Source of the DNA: Catenulispora sp. MAP5-51
Lineage (GTDB): Bacteria > Actinomycetota > Actinomycetes > Streptomycetales > Catenulisporaceae
Length of the DNA: 64,000 nt
Reading direction: 5' to 3'
Assembly: GCF_041261205.1 (NCBI RefSeq)
Contig: NZ_JBGCCH010000010.1
Location: 124,001-188,000, forward strand
Shown: in pieces, positions 44,250 to 53,290 of the stretch
Layout of the letters: each line of letters opens with the position of its first letter
How positions within the stretch are numbered: the first letter of the stretch is position 1
The notes under the pieces: model-generated
What the model was told of the DNA's origin: nothing
Databases searched by the model: none
The model's input: only the letters and a program-made list of their open reading frames with translations
Program-made: the position numbers and the translations under genes

Positions 44250-46193
44250 ATGTTCTACGCCGGTCTCGCGCTGAACGGACTGGCGATCGGGTGCGTGGCG
44301 GCGCTGGCCGCGGTGGGGCTCCTGGCCACGTACCGGGTGACCGGAGTCTTCGACATCGCCTTCGGGTCCACCGCGGTGTTCTGCGCCTACGTCATGTGGC
44401 AGTGCGTGCGGGTGTGGCGGATGCCGGTCGGCGTGGCCGCCTTGCTGGTGCTGGGGATCGTGGCTCCGGGCGTCGGGCTGTTGTTGGAGCGCTTGGTGTA
44501 CCGGCCGTTGCGGCGCAGCGGCGCGTCCGGGTTGCTGGTGGCGACGCTCGGCGTGCTGGTGCTCCAGCTCGGGGTGGTCTTCCTGGTGTGGGGCGGGCGT
44601 TCCTACGTCGACGCGCCCTCGTTGCTGCCCGCCGGATCGGTACGGCTGACCGGTTCGCTGTCGCTGTCCTACGCGACCATCGTCGAGCTCTGCGTCGTCG
44701 CGCTCGTCGCCGTACTGCTGACGGTCCTGCTGCGCGCCACTCGGGTCGGGCTGATGGTGCGGGCCGTGGTCGACGACCGGGATCTGGCCTCCGCCCTGGT
44801 GCCCGCCGACCGGCTCGCCGCCGGCGGCTGGGCCTTCGGGTCGTTCCTGGCGGGCGTCGCGGGCGTCCTGTGGGCGCCGATCTACCACCTGGACCCGTAC
44901 AGCCTGACGCTGACCGTGCTGGAGACCATGGGCGTCGCGGTGCTGGCGCGGCTGACGTCGCTGCCGGCGGCGGTGCTCGCGGCGCTGGCGATCGGGATCG
45001 CCCAGACCGAGCTGACCGCGGTGCATCCGGCCGCGCGGTGGCAAGGGCTGGTCGATGCCTTCCACACGAACCTGTTCGTGCTGGTGTTGTTCGCCGCGCT
45101 GATGGTGGTGCCCCGCCTGGGGATCCGGGATTCGGGGTCGATCGGCGGCGGACTGCACCGCGTGGGGGCACGGCGGACATCGAACCCTGGCCTGGTCAGC
45201 CGGCTGCCGCTGGGCGCGCTGTCGTTGGTGCTGGCGCTGCCGTTGTTCTTCGACCCGGCCGATCTGCGGGCCTCGCTGGCGGTGCCGGCGCTGGCCGTGG
45301 TGTTCGTCTCGCTGGTGGTCGCGACGGGCTACGCCGGCCAGATCTCGCTGGGACAGGCGGGCTACGCCGGGCTCGGGGCGCTGTTCATGGCGAAGCTGGC
45401 CGGGGCTGGGGTGCCGTGGCTGGTGGCTCTGTTCCTCGGCCCGCTGCTGGTGGTGCCCCTGGGCTGGCTCACCGGCGCGGTGTTCGTCAATAAAGGCATC
45501 GCCATCCATCGGCGCGGCCTGTACTTGGCGCTGACGACCTTTGCCACGGCCGCTGTGGTGGCGCGGTTCGTCTTCGCGCAGCCGGTGTTCGTCGGCGGAC
45601 TGGTGATCGCCCGGCCGCCGGGCTTCACGGACGACCACTGGTTCTACGTCCTGGAACTGGCCTGCCTGCTGCTCGCGCTGTTCCTGGTCCGCTCGCTGCA
45701 CACCGGCCCGATGGGACGCGCGCTGGTGGCGCTGCGCGATTCGGAGGCGGCGGCGGTCTCGGCGGGGATCGATGTGCGGCGCATGAAGGTGTTCGTGTTC
45801 GCGTGCGCGGCAGGGCTGGCCGGCCTCGGCGGCGCACTGACGACGTCCGCCGCGCAGGCGTTCAACCCCACGGATTTCGACCCGGTGCAGGGCCTGGTGT
45901 GGTTCGCGGCGGTCGCGGTGTGGGGCGTGGACTCGGCGCTGGGCGCCGTGGTGGGAGCCGCGGCGCTGGTGGCGGTGGACGTCGGGACGGTGGCAGGGGT
46001 CTCGGGGCTGCTGATCGGCGTCGGGGCGGTGCTGCTGGGGCGGTTCCCGGGCGGGATCGGCGCGGCGGCGCGGCGGGGCGGGGACTGGCTGGCGCGGCCG
46101 GCGGAGCTTCTGGCGGAGCGTCCGGTGGCCAGGCGGCTCAGCCCGGCCGGACGTGCTGTGGCGGCGCGGGCGCGGGAGCGGCGGGCTTCATGA
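44250..46193 (+). CDS. Fused LivH-LivM-type ABC permease
   Basis: The 647-residue protein joins two permease domains usually made by separate genes: a LivH-like half (about 1-285) and a LivM-like half (about 310-590) with GYAGQISLGQAGYAGLGALF, the LivM signature. About seventeen helices are expected in total. It is predicted to import branched-chain amino acids or related amides. Its stop overlaps the LivG start (ATGA). No binding-protein gene is in the operon, unlike the standard livKHMGF; the lipoprotein at 18313 is the only candidate in this window. Confidence 0.9.
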   Translation: MFYAGLALNGLAIGCVAALAAVGLLATYRVTGVFDIAFGSTAVFCAYVMWQCVRVWRMPVGVAALLVLGIVAPGVGLLLERLVYRPLRRSGASGLLVATLGVLVLQLGVVFLVWGGRSYVDAPSLLPAGSVRLTGSLSLSYATIVELCVVALVAVLLTVLLRATRVGLMVRAVVDDRDLASALVPADRLAAGGWAFGSFLAGVAGVLWAPIYHLDPYSLTLTVLETMGVAVLARLTSLPAAVLAALAIGIAQTELTAVHPAARWQGLVDAFHTNLFVLVLFAALMVVPRLGIRDSGSIGGGLHRVGARRTSNPGLVSRLPLGALSLVLALPLFFDPADLRASLAVPALAVVFVSLVVATGYAGQISLGQAGYAGLGALFMAKLAGAGVPWLVALFLGPLLVVPLGWLTGAVFVNKGIAIHRRGLYLALTTFATAAVVARFVFAQPVFVGGLVIARPPGFTDDHWFYVLELACLLLALFLVRSLHTGPMGRALVALRDSEAAAVSAGIDVRRMKVFVFACAAGLAGLGGALTTSAAQAFNPTDFDPVQGLVWFAAVAVWGVDSALGAVVGAAALVAVDVGTVAGVSGLLIGVGAVLLGRFPGGIGAAARRGGDWLARPAELLAERPVARRLSPAGRAVAARARERRAS

Positions 46194-46963
46194 GCGGCGG
46201 ACTCGAGATCAGAGGTCTGCGGCGCAGCTTCGGCGGCGTGACGGCGGTCGACGACGTGGACCTGGACGTGCCGGCCGGCGCGGTCACCGCGCTGATCGGG
46301 CCGAACGGGGCCGGGAAGACGACGCTGTTCCACTGCGTCACCGGGCTGGACGCGGCGGATGCGGGGACCGTGCGCCTGGTCGGTGAGTCCGCGTCGTCAC
46401 CGCTGCTTCTCAGCGGTCTGGCATCGCACGCCCGGGCCCGGGCCGGTGTCGCCTGGACCTTCCAGCGCATCGAACTCTTCGCCGGTCTCACGGTCGCGGA
46501 GAACATCAGCGTCGGTGCCGAGAACCGGCGCGGCCGTCCGTTGCTGGCCGGTCTGCTGGGCCTGCCCGATCCGCGCCGTGCCGCGGTGCGCGCCACCACT
46601 GCCGCCGTCCTGGACCGTCTGGGGCTCACGGAACTCGCCGACGTCTCCGCCGGCTCGTTGCCCACCGGCACCATGCGGCTGGTCGAACTCGGGCGCGCGC
46701 TGGCCGCCGAGCCCGCCGCGCTGCTGCTCGACGAGCCCGCGTCAGGGCTCGACGACCACCAGATCGCGCGGCTGGCCGGGGTGCTGCGGGCGCTGGCCGC
46801 CGACGGTCTCGCGATCCTGCTGGTGGAGCACGACATCCGGTTCGTCACGGCCGTCGCCGACCGCGCGTACCTCATGGCGGCCGGGCGCGTGCTGATGTCC
46901 GGCAGCCCCGACGAGGTGTTCGCCTCGGAGCCGGCCCGGGAGATCTACGTGGGTGATTCCTGA
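46190..46963 (+). CDS. LivG-like ABC transporter ATPase
   Basis: The 257-residue ATPase has Walker A GPNGAGKTT (37-45), Q-loop FQRIELF, Walker B LLLDEPASGLD and H-loop VEHDIRF. The ABC signature is degenerate, SLPTGTMR where LivG normally has LPYGQQR, but Walker and H-loop residues are intact. It is overlapped by the permease stop and overlaps the LivF start (TGATG). It is predicted to energise Liv-type uptake as a heterodimer with the next ATPase. Confidence 0.9.
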   Translation: MSGGLEIRGLRRSFGGVTAVDDVDLDVPAGAVTALIGPNGAGKTTLFHCVTGLDAADAGTVRLVGESASSPLLLSGLASHARARAGVAWTFQRIELFAGLTVAENISVGAENRRGRPLLAGLLGLPDPRRAAVRATTAAVLDRLGLTELADVSAGSLPTGTMRLVELGRALAAEPAALLLDEPASGLDDHQIARLAGVLRALAADGLAILLVEHDIRFVTAVADRAYLMAAGRVLMSGSPDEVFASEPAREIYVGDS

Positions 46964-47625
46964 TGCTCACGCTCGACGCGCTGCGCGTGCGCTACGGCCC
47001 GCTGGAGGCGCTGCACGGGGTGAGTCTGACCATCGTGCAGGGCGAGGTGACGGCGGTGTTGGGCCGCAACGGCGCGGGCAAGTCCACCCTGCTGCGCGCG
47101 GTCGCCGGCTACCTGCGTACGTCCTCCGGCCGCATCCGCTGGCAGGGTACTGACATCACGCGGGCTCCGATACGCCGCCGCGCGGCCGCGGGCGTGATGC
47201 TGATCCCCGACGAGGGCGGCGTGTTCCGCACGTTGACCGTTCGCGAGAACCTGGACCTGTTCGCCGCCGGCCGCGACCTCGCCCCGGCCCTGGATGCCTT
47301 CCCGGACCTCAGCACCCTGGCACGCCGCCGCGCGGCCCTGCTGTCCGGCGGCGAGCAGCAGATGCTGGCCCTGTCCCGCGCCCTGCTGGCCCCCTGGCGC
47401 CTGCTGCTGGTCGACGAACTCTCCCACGGCCTGGCCCCGGTCCTGGCCGCCCGCCTGTACGAGGTCCTGGCCGCCCTCGCCGCCGAGCACCCCGACCGCG
47501 CCGTGGTCCTGGCCGAACCGGAGCCCCGCGAAGCACTCGCCCTGGCCCACCGCGTCCACGTCCTGCGACGCGGAGAACTCGCCGCCACGGGTTCCCCCGC
47601 CGGCTTCGACCCGGCTATTTTGTGA
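46963..47625 (+). CDS. LivF-like ABC transporter ATPase
   Basis: The 220-residue ATPase starts ATG 46963, sharing one base with the LivG stop. Walker A is GRNGAGKST (34-42) and the signature LLSGGEQQM is canonical. Walker B reads LLLVDELSHGLAP, with the usual Pro after DE replaced by Leu; the catalytic Glu is intact. At 220 residues it is slightly short for LivF, ending before the usual tail. The stop overlaps the next gene as GTGA. Confidence 0.9.
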   Translation: MLTLDALRVRYGPLEALHGVSLTIVQGEVTAVLGRNGAGKSTLLRAVAGYLRTSSGRIRWQGTDITRAPIRRRAAAGVMLIPDEGGVFRTLTVRENLDLFAAGRDLAPALDAFPDLSTLARRRAALLSGGEQQMLALSRALLAPWRLLLVDELSHGLAPVLAARLYEVLAALAAEHPDRAVVLAEPEPREALALAHRVHVLRRGELAATGSPAGFDPAIL

Positions 47626-48113
47626 CCATGGAAGCGCCCGCGGAGCTGCCCGACCCTGAGCTGTCCGACCCCGAGCCGTCCGATCTTGAGCCGCCGAGCC
47701 CGGAGCCGTCCGGCCCCGAGCTGTTCGACCCCTCGCGCGACCCCCGAGCCGACCTGGCCGCGGCCCGCCAAGCCGCCGCCAAGGACGGCAAGGACATCCT
47801 CCTGGCCCTGGGCGCCCGCTGGTGCCCGGACTGCACCGCCTTCGAAGACTGGACCCGCGACCCCGAAGTCGCCGCCCTCCTGGCCCGCGGGTACCACCTG
47901 GTGACCGTCAGCGTCGGCACGGAGCGCGGCCAGCGCGACCAGAACGCCGACATCGACACCGACTTCAACAACCCGATCGCCGGCGGCATCCCGTCCGTGT
48001 CGGTCCTCAACCCCGAGGGCAAGATCCGCTTCGACTCGGCCGATGGGGAGTTCGCGCGGGCGCGCAAGATGGCGGCGGCGGATCTTCTGGACTTCTTGAA
48101 GTACGGGCGCTGA
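47622..48113 (+). CDS. Thioredoxin-fold protein with acidic Pro/Glu N-terminus
   Basis: The start is GTG 47622, overlapping the LivF stop as GTGA, or ATG 47628; the product is 161-163 residues. Residues about 8-40 are repeats of PDPELSDPEPSD type. The thioredoxin-like domain follows, with the redox centre WCPDC at about 68-72 and a cis-Pro-type segment GGIPSVSVLNPEG. No signal peptide, so it is probably cytoplasmic, reducing or isomerising disulfides. Coupling with the transporter may be incidental. A GNAT or DsbD partner is not seen. Confidence 0.78.
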   Translation: MTMEAPAELPDPELSDPEPSDLEPPSPEPSGPELFDPSRDPRADLAAARQAAAKDGKDILLALGARWCPDCTAFEDWTRDPEVAALLARGYHLVTVSVGTERGQRDQNADIDTDFNNPIAGGIPSVSVLNPEGKIRFDSADGEFARARKMAAADLLDFLKYGR

Positions 48114-48222
48114 CAAGGCCATTAATCCGAACAGGCGATTGAAGAGCATTCGCCTGCGGTAGCCGTCTGGATACGCTGAACTCATGGAGTCAGATCGAGT
48201 TCCACCAGAAGGTTGGTCTCCC

Positions 48223-48897
48223 ATGAGCGTCGGCTTTGTGGAAGTTCCACTCCCGGACTCGCCGTACGAGATGTGGATCCGCGGCGAGCTCGAGCGTTAT
48301 CTCGGCCTGCCGGAGGGCTTCCGCGCCGAGATCATCGAGGGGGACATCGTCGTGTCGCCTGCTCCCCGCTTCGCCCACAACTGGTTCGCCACGAGCATCA
48401 TCGCCGCGATGGCGCGGGCAGCAGATGCTGATCCCACCTTTCGCTGGGTGGCGATCGCCGGCACGGGCGCCGGCGAACCCGAGGCCAGGGGATGGATTCC
48501 CGATGTGGCCATCATGGATCGGGGGCGCGCCTCGGAGGCACTCGCCGCGGATGAGGCCGTGATCACCCCGTTGGACATGGCCATGGCCATCGAGATCACC
48601 TCGCCGTCGAACGCCGACCACGACCGCGAGCCAGGCCCTCAGCATCGGCGGAGGAACGGGAACCGGATCATGACCAAGTGGACCGACTGCGCGTCCGCCG
48701 GGGTCGAGTACTACCTGCTGGTCGACCGGGACCCGCGCGTCGTGCGCGCGACGCTCCACTGCGATCCGAATCCGGGAACGGGCCGCTACGAGTCTGCGGC
48801 CGCCTGGGGTTTTGGACAGCCGATCATCCTGCCGGAGCCGTTCGGCGTGACCATCGATACCACCGAATGGACGGCGTGGCCCACGTCGAACCCCTAA
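48223..48897 (+). CDS. Uma2 family restriction-like endonuclease
   Basis: The start ATG 48223 follows AGAAGG at ten bases; ATG 48184 is the alternative (237 residues). The 224-residue protein has the PD-(D/E)XK-type Uma2 (DUF820) pattern: FRAEIIEGDIVVSP near the start, WIPDVAIMD (Asp), MAIEITSPSN (Glu) and GVEYYLLVD. The role of Uma2 proteins is unknown; they are frequent in streptomycetes, cyanobacteria and relatives. It is convergent with the SseB gene and overlaps it by four bases. Confidence 0.82.
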   Translation: MSVGFVEVPLPDSPYEMWIRGELERYLGLPEGFRAEIIEGDIVVSPAPRFAHNWFATSIIAAMARAADADPTFRWVAIAGTGAGEPEARGWIPDVAIMDRGRASEALAADEAVITPLDMAMAIEITSPSNADHDREPGPQHRRRNGNRIMTKWTDCASAGVEYYLLVDRDPRVVRATLHCDPNPGTGRYESAAAWGFGQPIILPEPFGVTIDTTEWTAWPTSNP

Positions 48898-49295
48898 GCC
48901 CCGTACAACCGCTGCATCGCGTAAGCCGTCATCTGCTCGATCGCCTTGGCGTCGAACACGATGCGGTGCTCCCCCTCGATGTCCAGCACGATGCCGTACC
49001 CGGTCGGCAGCAGGTCCAGGACCTCGCCGCCGGTCACGGTGAAGTACCGCGACTCCTCGCCGGAGTAGGCGCGCAGCTCCGTGAGTGAGCTGAACATGGG
49101 GATCACCGGCTCGGGGGTGTCGTGCAGGGCCAGGAATCCCGGCTGTTCGCCGCGCGGGCAGTAGATCTTCGCGCTGTTGAACACCGTGTAGAAGTCCTCG
49201 GGGCCCATCACGCCGCCGGTGAACGCGCGGATCGCGTCGCTCAGGGCGGGGTTGGCCACCTGGGACGGCGGGGGCTCCTGGGGATAGCCGTACAC
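48894..49295 (-). CDS. SseB family protein
   Basis: The 133-residue protein starts GTG 49295. It carries the SseB N-terminal domain pattern: DFYTVFNSAKIYCPR, LHDTPEPVIPMFSSLTEL and LLPTGYGIVLDIEGE. No signal peptide or helix. Actinobacterial SseB-like proteins are of unknown function, often in clusters of type VII or sporulation genes; none is here. The 226 bases to the next gene hold no clear terminator or palindrome beyond a weak TACC-AGCG-GGTA repeat at 49401. Confidence 0.75.
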   Translation of the reverse strand: MYGYPQEPPPSQVANPALSDAIRAFTGGVMGPEDFYTVFNSAKIYCPRGEQPGFLALHDTPEPVIPMFSSLTELRAYSGEESRYFTVTGGEVLDLLPTGYGIVLDIEGEHRIVFDAKAIEQMTAYAMQRLYGA

Positions 49296-49521
49296 GTCAC
49301 GAGAGCCTACCCGCCGCTCGAGGTGCGGCGCACGGCGCCGGCGTGATCGACCTCACCGTCGCCCGTGGCGAATAGGGCAAGCTCCGGGCTTGCGGCTAGT
49401 TACCAGCGGGTAGCATGCTGGGGAGAGCTTATTACTCATCAGTACGACCAGGTTCAGCTCTGCTGACACAGGAACACAGCGTAAACCCTGAGCCGGTCCG
49501 GGACAGCGGGAGCCTACGGCG

Positions 49522-51351
49522 ATGAGCCACTACAAGTCGAACCTGCGCGACATCGAGTTCAACCTCTTCGAGGTGTTCGGGCGCGGCGAGGTCTACGGGA
49601 CCGGCGAGTACGCCGACATGGACGTCGACACCGCCAAGTCGATCCTGGCCGAGGTCGAGCGGCTGGCCGTGGACGAGCTGGCGCCGAGCCTGCTCGACTC
49701 CGACCGCAACCCTCCGATCTTCCACCCCGAGACCTACTCCGCCACGCTGCCGGAGAGCTTCAAGCGCTCCTACAAGCAGTTCATGGACGCCGAGTGGTGG
49801 CGTCTGGGCCTGCCGGTCGAGCTCGGCGGCACCCCGACCCCGCGCACGCTGCGCTGGTCGGTGGCCGAGCTGGTGCTGGGCGCGAACCCGGCGATCTGGA
49901 TGTACTCCTCCGGCGCCGACTTCGCGACCGTGGTGTGGAACCTGGGTACCGAGGAGCAGCGCAACGTCGCCCGGCACATGGTCGAGGGCCAGTGGGGCTC
50001 GACCATGGTGCTCACCGAGCCGGACGCCGGCTCCGACGTGGGCGCCGGCCGGACCAAGGCGATCCAGCAGGCCGACGGCTCCTGGCACATCGAGGGTGTG
50101 AAGCGGTTCATCACCTCCGGCGAGCACGACCTGAGCGAGAACATCATCCACCTGGTGCTGGCCCGCCCCGAGGGCGCCGGCCCCGGCACCAAGGGCCTGT
50201 CGCTGTTCATCGTGCCGAAGTTCGACTTCGACTGGGAGACCGGCGCGCTCGGCGAGCGCAACGGCGCCTACGTCACCAACGTCGAGCACAAGATGGGCCT
50301 GAAGGCCTCCACCACCTGCGAGGTCACCTTCGGCCAGGCCGGCGTGCCGGCCAAGGGCTGGCTGCTCGGCGAGGTGCACGACGGCATCGCCCAGATGTTC
50401 AACATCATCGAGTTCGCGCGCATGATGGTCGGCACCAAGGCCATCTCCACCCTGTCCACCGGCTACCTGAACGCGCTGGAGTACGCCAAGGAGCGCGTGC
50501 AGGGCGCGGACCTGACCACCCCGGGCAAGGACGCGCCGCGCGTCACCATCACGCACCACCCGGACGTGCGCCGCTCGCTGATGACGCAGAAGGCCTACGT
50601 CGAGGGCATGCGCTCCCTGGTGCTGTACACCGCGTCCTTCCAGGACGCGATCGAGCAGGCCCGCGCCGCCGGCACCGAGGACAAGAACGCCGAGCGCATG
50701 AACGACCTGCTGCTGCCGATCGTGAAGGGCTACGGCTCGGAGAAGTCCTACGAGCAGCTGGCGCAGGCGCTGCAGATCTTCGGCGGCTCCGGCTTCCTGC
50801 AGGAGTACCCGCTGGAGCAGTACATCCGCGACGCCAAGATCGACTCGCTGTACGAGGGCACGACCGCGATCCAGTCCCTGGACCTGTTCTTCCGCAAGAT
50901 CGTGAAGGACGGCGGCGTCGCGCTGAACGGCCTGAACGAGGAGATCTCGAAGTTCCTGGCCATCAACCCCGGCGGTGAGGAGCTGGCCCGCGAGCGCCAG
51001 CTGCTGGCGACCGCGCAAGCCGAGGTCGGCGGGATGCTGAAGGCGATGCTGGACAAGGCCGGCGAGTCGCTGTCCGACTCCAAGCAGCTGTACGTGGTCG
51101 CGCAGAACACCGTGCGCTTCCTGTTCGCGCTCGGCGACGTCATCGTCTCCTGGCTGCTGCTGCGCGGCGCCACGGTCGCGCTGGAGGCGCTGGACGGCGG
51201 CGCGGCGGGCCGCGACGTGCCGTTCTACACCGGCAAGGTGGCCGCGGCGAAGTTCTTCGCCCGGAACACCCTGCCGCTGCTGGCCGCGCAGCGCGCGATC
51301 GTCGAGGCCACCGACAACTCGCTGATGGACGTGCCGGAGGAGGCTTTCTAA
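49522..51351 (+). CDS. Acyl-CoA dehydrogenase (FadE-like, long form)
   Basis: The 609-residue flavoenzyme oxidises acyl-CoA to trans-2-enoyl-CoA in the first step of beta-oxidation. Regions seen are [15 protein letters not shown], the FAD-binding segment [14 protein letters not shown], the [20 protein letters not shown] stretch, and the catalytic Glu445 in YEGTTAI. The C-terminal extension (about 475-609) is the DUF1974-like part of the long FadE type. It is in keeping with the acyl-CoA ligase and crotonase elsewhere in the window, but not in an operon with them. Confidence 0.92.
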   Translation: MSHYKSNLRDIEFNLFEVFGRGEVYGTGEYADMDVDTAKSILAEVERLAVDELAPSLLDSDRNPPIFHPETYSATLPESFKRSYKQFMDAEWWRLGLPVELGGTPTPRTLRWSVAELVLGANPAIWMYSSGADFATVVWNLGTEEQRNVARHMVEGQWGSTMVLTEPDAGSDVGAGRTKAIQQADGSWHIEGVKRFITSGEHDLSENIIHLVLARPEGAGPGTKGLSLFIVPKFDFDWETGALGERNGAYVTNVEHKMGLKASTTCEVTFGQAGVPAKGWLLGEVHDGIAQMFNIIEFARMMVGTKAISTLSTGYLNALEYAKERVQGADLTTPGKDAPRVTITHHPDVRRSLMTQKAYVEGMRSLVLYTASFQDAIEQARAAGTEDKNAERMNDLLLPIVKGYGSEKSYEQLAQALQIFGGSGFLQEYPLEQYIRDAKIDSLYEGTTAIQSLDLFFRKIVKDGGVALNGLNEEISKFLAINPGGEELARERQLLATAQAEVGGMLKAMLDKAGESLSDSKQLYVVAQNTVRFLFALGDVIVSWLLLRGATVALEALDGGAAGRDVPFYTGKVAAAKFFARNTLPLLAAQRAIVEATDNSLMDVPEEAF

Positions 51352-51415
51352 GAAGCCTGATCGGGTTCAAGAAGGCTCTTCGCTTTTCACGGAGTCGCCC
51401 CTACTCTCCGCCACT

Positions 51416-52123
51416 ATGGCGAGGGCAGGGGCGATTCTGCGTGTCACGGTCAGGACGGTCGGCGAGCTGCTGGTCACCTTCTCGGTGCTGCTGGCGCTGT
51501 TCATCGTGTATCAGCTCTATTACACGAACGTGGTCGGCCGGCAGGCGATGGACCACGAGGTGGCCTCCATGCACCGGCAGTGGACGGACGCCCCGCCCGC
51601 GCGTGCGGCGCCCGCGGCGCCGCACGGCGAGTCCGCCCCGGCGGTGGCGCCGCCCCCGCCCGCGGTGCTGCACAACGGCGACGACGTCGCGATCCTGCAC
51701 ATCCCGCGCCTGGGCTCCGGGATCGGCGCCGCCGGGATCCCGGTGCTGGAAGGCGTCGGGCTGGACATCCTGAACAAGGCCACCGGCCACTATCCGGGCA
51801 CCGCGCTGCCGGGGCAGATCGGCAACTTCTCGGTCGCCGGCCACCGCAAGACGCACGGCGAGCCGTTCCGCCACCTCGACGAGATGCGCGCCGGCGACCT
51901 GGTCTACGTGGAGACCGCGCAGGCCTGGTACACCTACCGGATCGACGCCGACCCGGTGATCGTGCAGCCCACCGATCTGGGGGTGGTGGACCCGGTGCCC
52001 GGGGAGCCCGGGGTCCGGCCGACGCAGAGTCTCATCACCCTGACGACCTGCAATCCCTGGTGGTCCTCCACCCAGCGGATGATCGTGACCGGCCATCTGA
52101 TCGCCACCGGTGCGCACCCGTGA
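51416..52123 (+). CDS. Class E sortase
   Basis: The 235-residue sortase has an N-terminal membrane helix (about 12-36), a Pro/Ala-rich spacer (about 58-82) and the catalytic beta-barrel. The residues His143 (VAGHRKTHG), Cys212 (TLTTCNP) and Arg221 (QRMIV) form the transpeptidase site. It links sorting-signal proteins to the peptidoglycan. Class E sortases of streptomycetes favour LAXTG, while the protein next door carries LPHTG, so its pairing with that substrate is plausible but not certain. The surface genes downstream are its natural partners. Confidence 0.9.
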   Translation: MARAGAILRVTVRTVGELLVTFSVLLALFIVYQLYYTNVVGRQAMDHEVASMHRQWTDAPPARAAPAAPHGESAPAVAPPPPAVLHNGDDVAILHIPRLGSGIGAAGIPVLEGVGLDILNKATGHYPGTALPGQIGNFSVAGHRKTHGEPFRHLDEMRAGDLVYVETAQAWYTYRIDADPVIVQPTDLGVVDPVPGEPGVRPTQSLITLTTCNPWWSSTQRMIVTGHLIATGAHP

Positions 52124-52150
52124 GGTCCTGACGGCCCATCAGATGGCTAT

Positions 52151-52165
52151 TGACACTCCGTCAGA
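52151..52165 (+). promoter_or_regulatory. Shared motif TGACACTCCGTCAGA
   Basis: This 15-base motif is nearly the same as TGACGCTCCATCAGA at 53196-53210 (13 of 15 identical). It lies 57 bases upstream of the LPHTG-protein start, and TTGACA (52150-52155) overlaps it. Each motif sits upstream of one of the two paralogous surface genes. Confidence 0.45.
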
Positions 52166-52221
52166 TTACTTCCTCAATGACTAGGCGGTTTCGATCTGCC
52201 GTTCGATGTCAGGAGGCATTC

Positions 52222-53100
52222 ATGGATGGTCAACAGCAGCACACAAAGCGTGTTACCCGGCGTGTTACCCGGCGCGTGGCCGGGATCGGCGGGGCGGTCA
52301 CGGTGGCCGCCGCGGCGCTCGCGGTCTTCGCACCGGCCGCGGACGCCGGCACCACGAGCGTCAGCTACACGGCCTGTACCAGCAGCAATCCCCAGCTCTC
52401 GGCGCCGCCGCCGAACTACACCTCACAGGTCACCCTGACACCTCAGGGTTCTTCGTTCCAGGTGGGCAAGGCGATCTCGATCACCTGGCACTACTCCATC
52501 TCCACCGCTCCGGGCCCGGTCGGGATCCCGGTGGCGAACGTGGCCACCGCCAAGGCGAAGATCCTCATCAGCGGTGCGGCGAGCTCGACGGTCACCACCG
52601 GGTCGTCGGCGAACTTCCCGCCCGCGCCGGTCGCGGCCGGCGGGACGTTTCAGATCCCTGACATGACGGCGACCTTCACGCCCACCGCCGCCGGGACGTA
52701 CAAGCTGACCCCCGGCGACAACGAGCAGGACATCACGCAGTTCAGTCTGGTGGTGGCGTGCAAGGGCGCGGCGTCCGGCCCGGCCGCGACGATCACGGTG
52801 GCGCCGGCGTCCGGCGGGGGCGGCGGCACGTCGTCCTCGAGCTCCAAGCCGTCCTCGTCCGGCAGCTCGAGCGCTTCAGGCGGGTCCTCGACGTCGAGCA
52901 CCGGCGCCGGGGGCTCCACCGGGTCCACCGGCACCGACACCGGGACCGGCTCGGGCACCGGGTCCAGCAGCTCGACCACGGGCGTCCTGCCGCACACCGG
53001 CTTCGACGGCCGCTGGCTGGCCGGCGGGGCGGTCCTGGCCGCGGTGCTCGGCGGGACGGGCCTGTACGCCACCCGGCGCCGGCGCGGGAGCCACGACTAG
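52222..53100 (+). CDS. LPXTG-anchored surface protein
   Basis: The start ATG 52222 follows AGGAGG (52211-52216) closely. The 292-residue protein has a signal peptide (about 1-49, ending ADAG), a conserved domain shared with the next gene (about 50-200: VSYTACTSSNPQLSAPPP, SITWHYSISTAPG, GTFQIPDMTATFTPTAAGTY, given in pieces), a Ser/Gly-rich linker (about 210-250), and the sorting signal LPHTG (256-260), helix and RRRRG tail. It is predicted to be covalently wall-bound by the adjacent sortase. The shared domain has two Cys that may form a disulfide. Confidence 0.9.
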   Translation: MDGQQQHTKRVTRRVTRRVAGIGGAVTVAAAALAVFAPAADAGTTSVSYTACTSSNPQLSAPPPNYTSQVTLTPQGSSFQVGKAISITWHYSISTAPGPVGIPVANVATAKAKILISGAASSTVTTGSSANFPPAPVAAGGTFQIPDMTATFTPTAAGTYKLTPGDNEQDITQFSLVVACKGAASGPAATITVAPASGGGGGTSSSSSKPSSSGSSSASGGSSTSSTGAGGSTGSTGTDTGTGSGTGSSSSTTGVLPHTGFDGRWLAGGAVLAAVLGGTGLYATRRRRGSHD

Positions 53101-53195
53101 AACGAAAAGCACTGATTCACCCGCTTTCCGGGACGTCCGGCGGCCGGGGTTCGAACGTGCGTATTGACTTCGCATCCGCGCTGCCCGTCAATATC

Positions 53196-53210
53196 TGACG
53201 CTCCATCAGA
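53196..53210 (+). promoter_or_regulatory. Shared motif TGACGCTCCATCAGA
   Basis: It is the second copy of the 15-base motif seen at 52151 (13 of 15 identical), 81 bases upstream of the WxL-like gene. TCTGA...TCAGA also makes a short inverted repeat here. Joint control of the two surface genes is inferred. Confidence 0.45.
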
Positions 53211-53290
53211 ACCGGTGTGCGACAACCCACCCCTGCGGGCCGCCGGCCCGTGGGTTTGTCATCCCCTCATCAGAAGAGAGGGCACCACTA

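Noticed and set aside
53147-53157. GGGTTCGAACG resembling a tRNA T-loop
   Set aside because: No acceptor, D or anticodon stems fit around it; the match is by chance.
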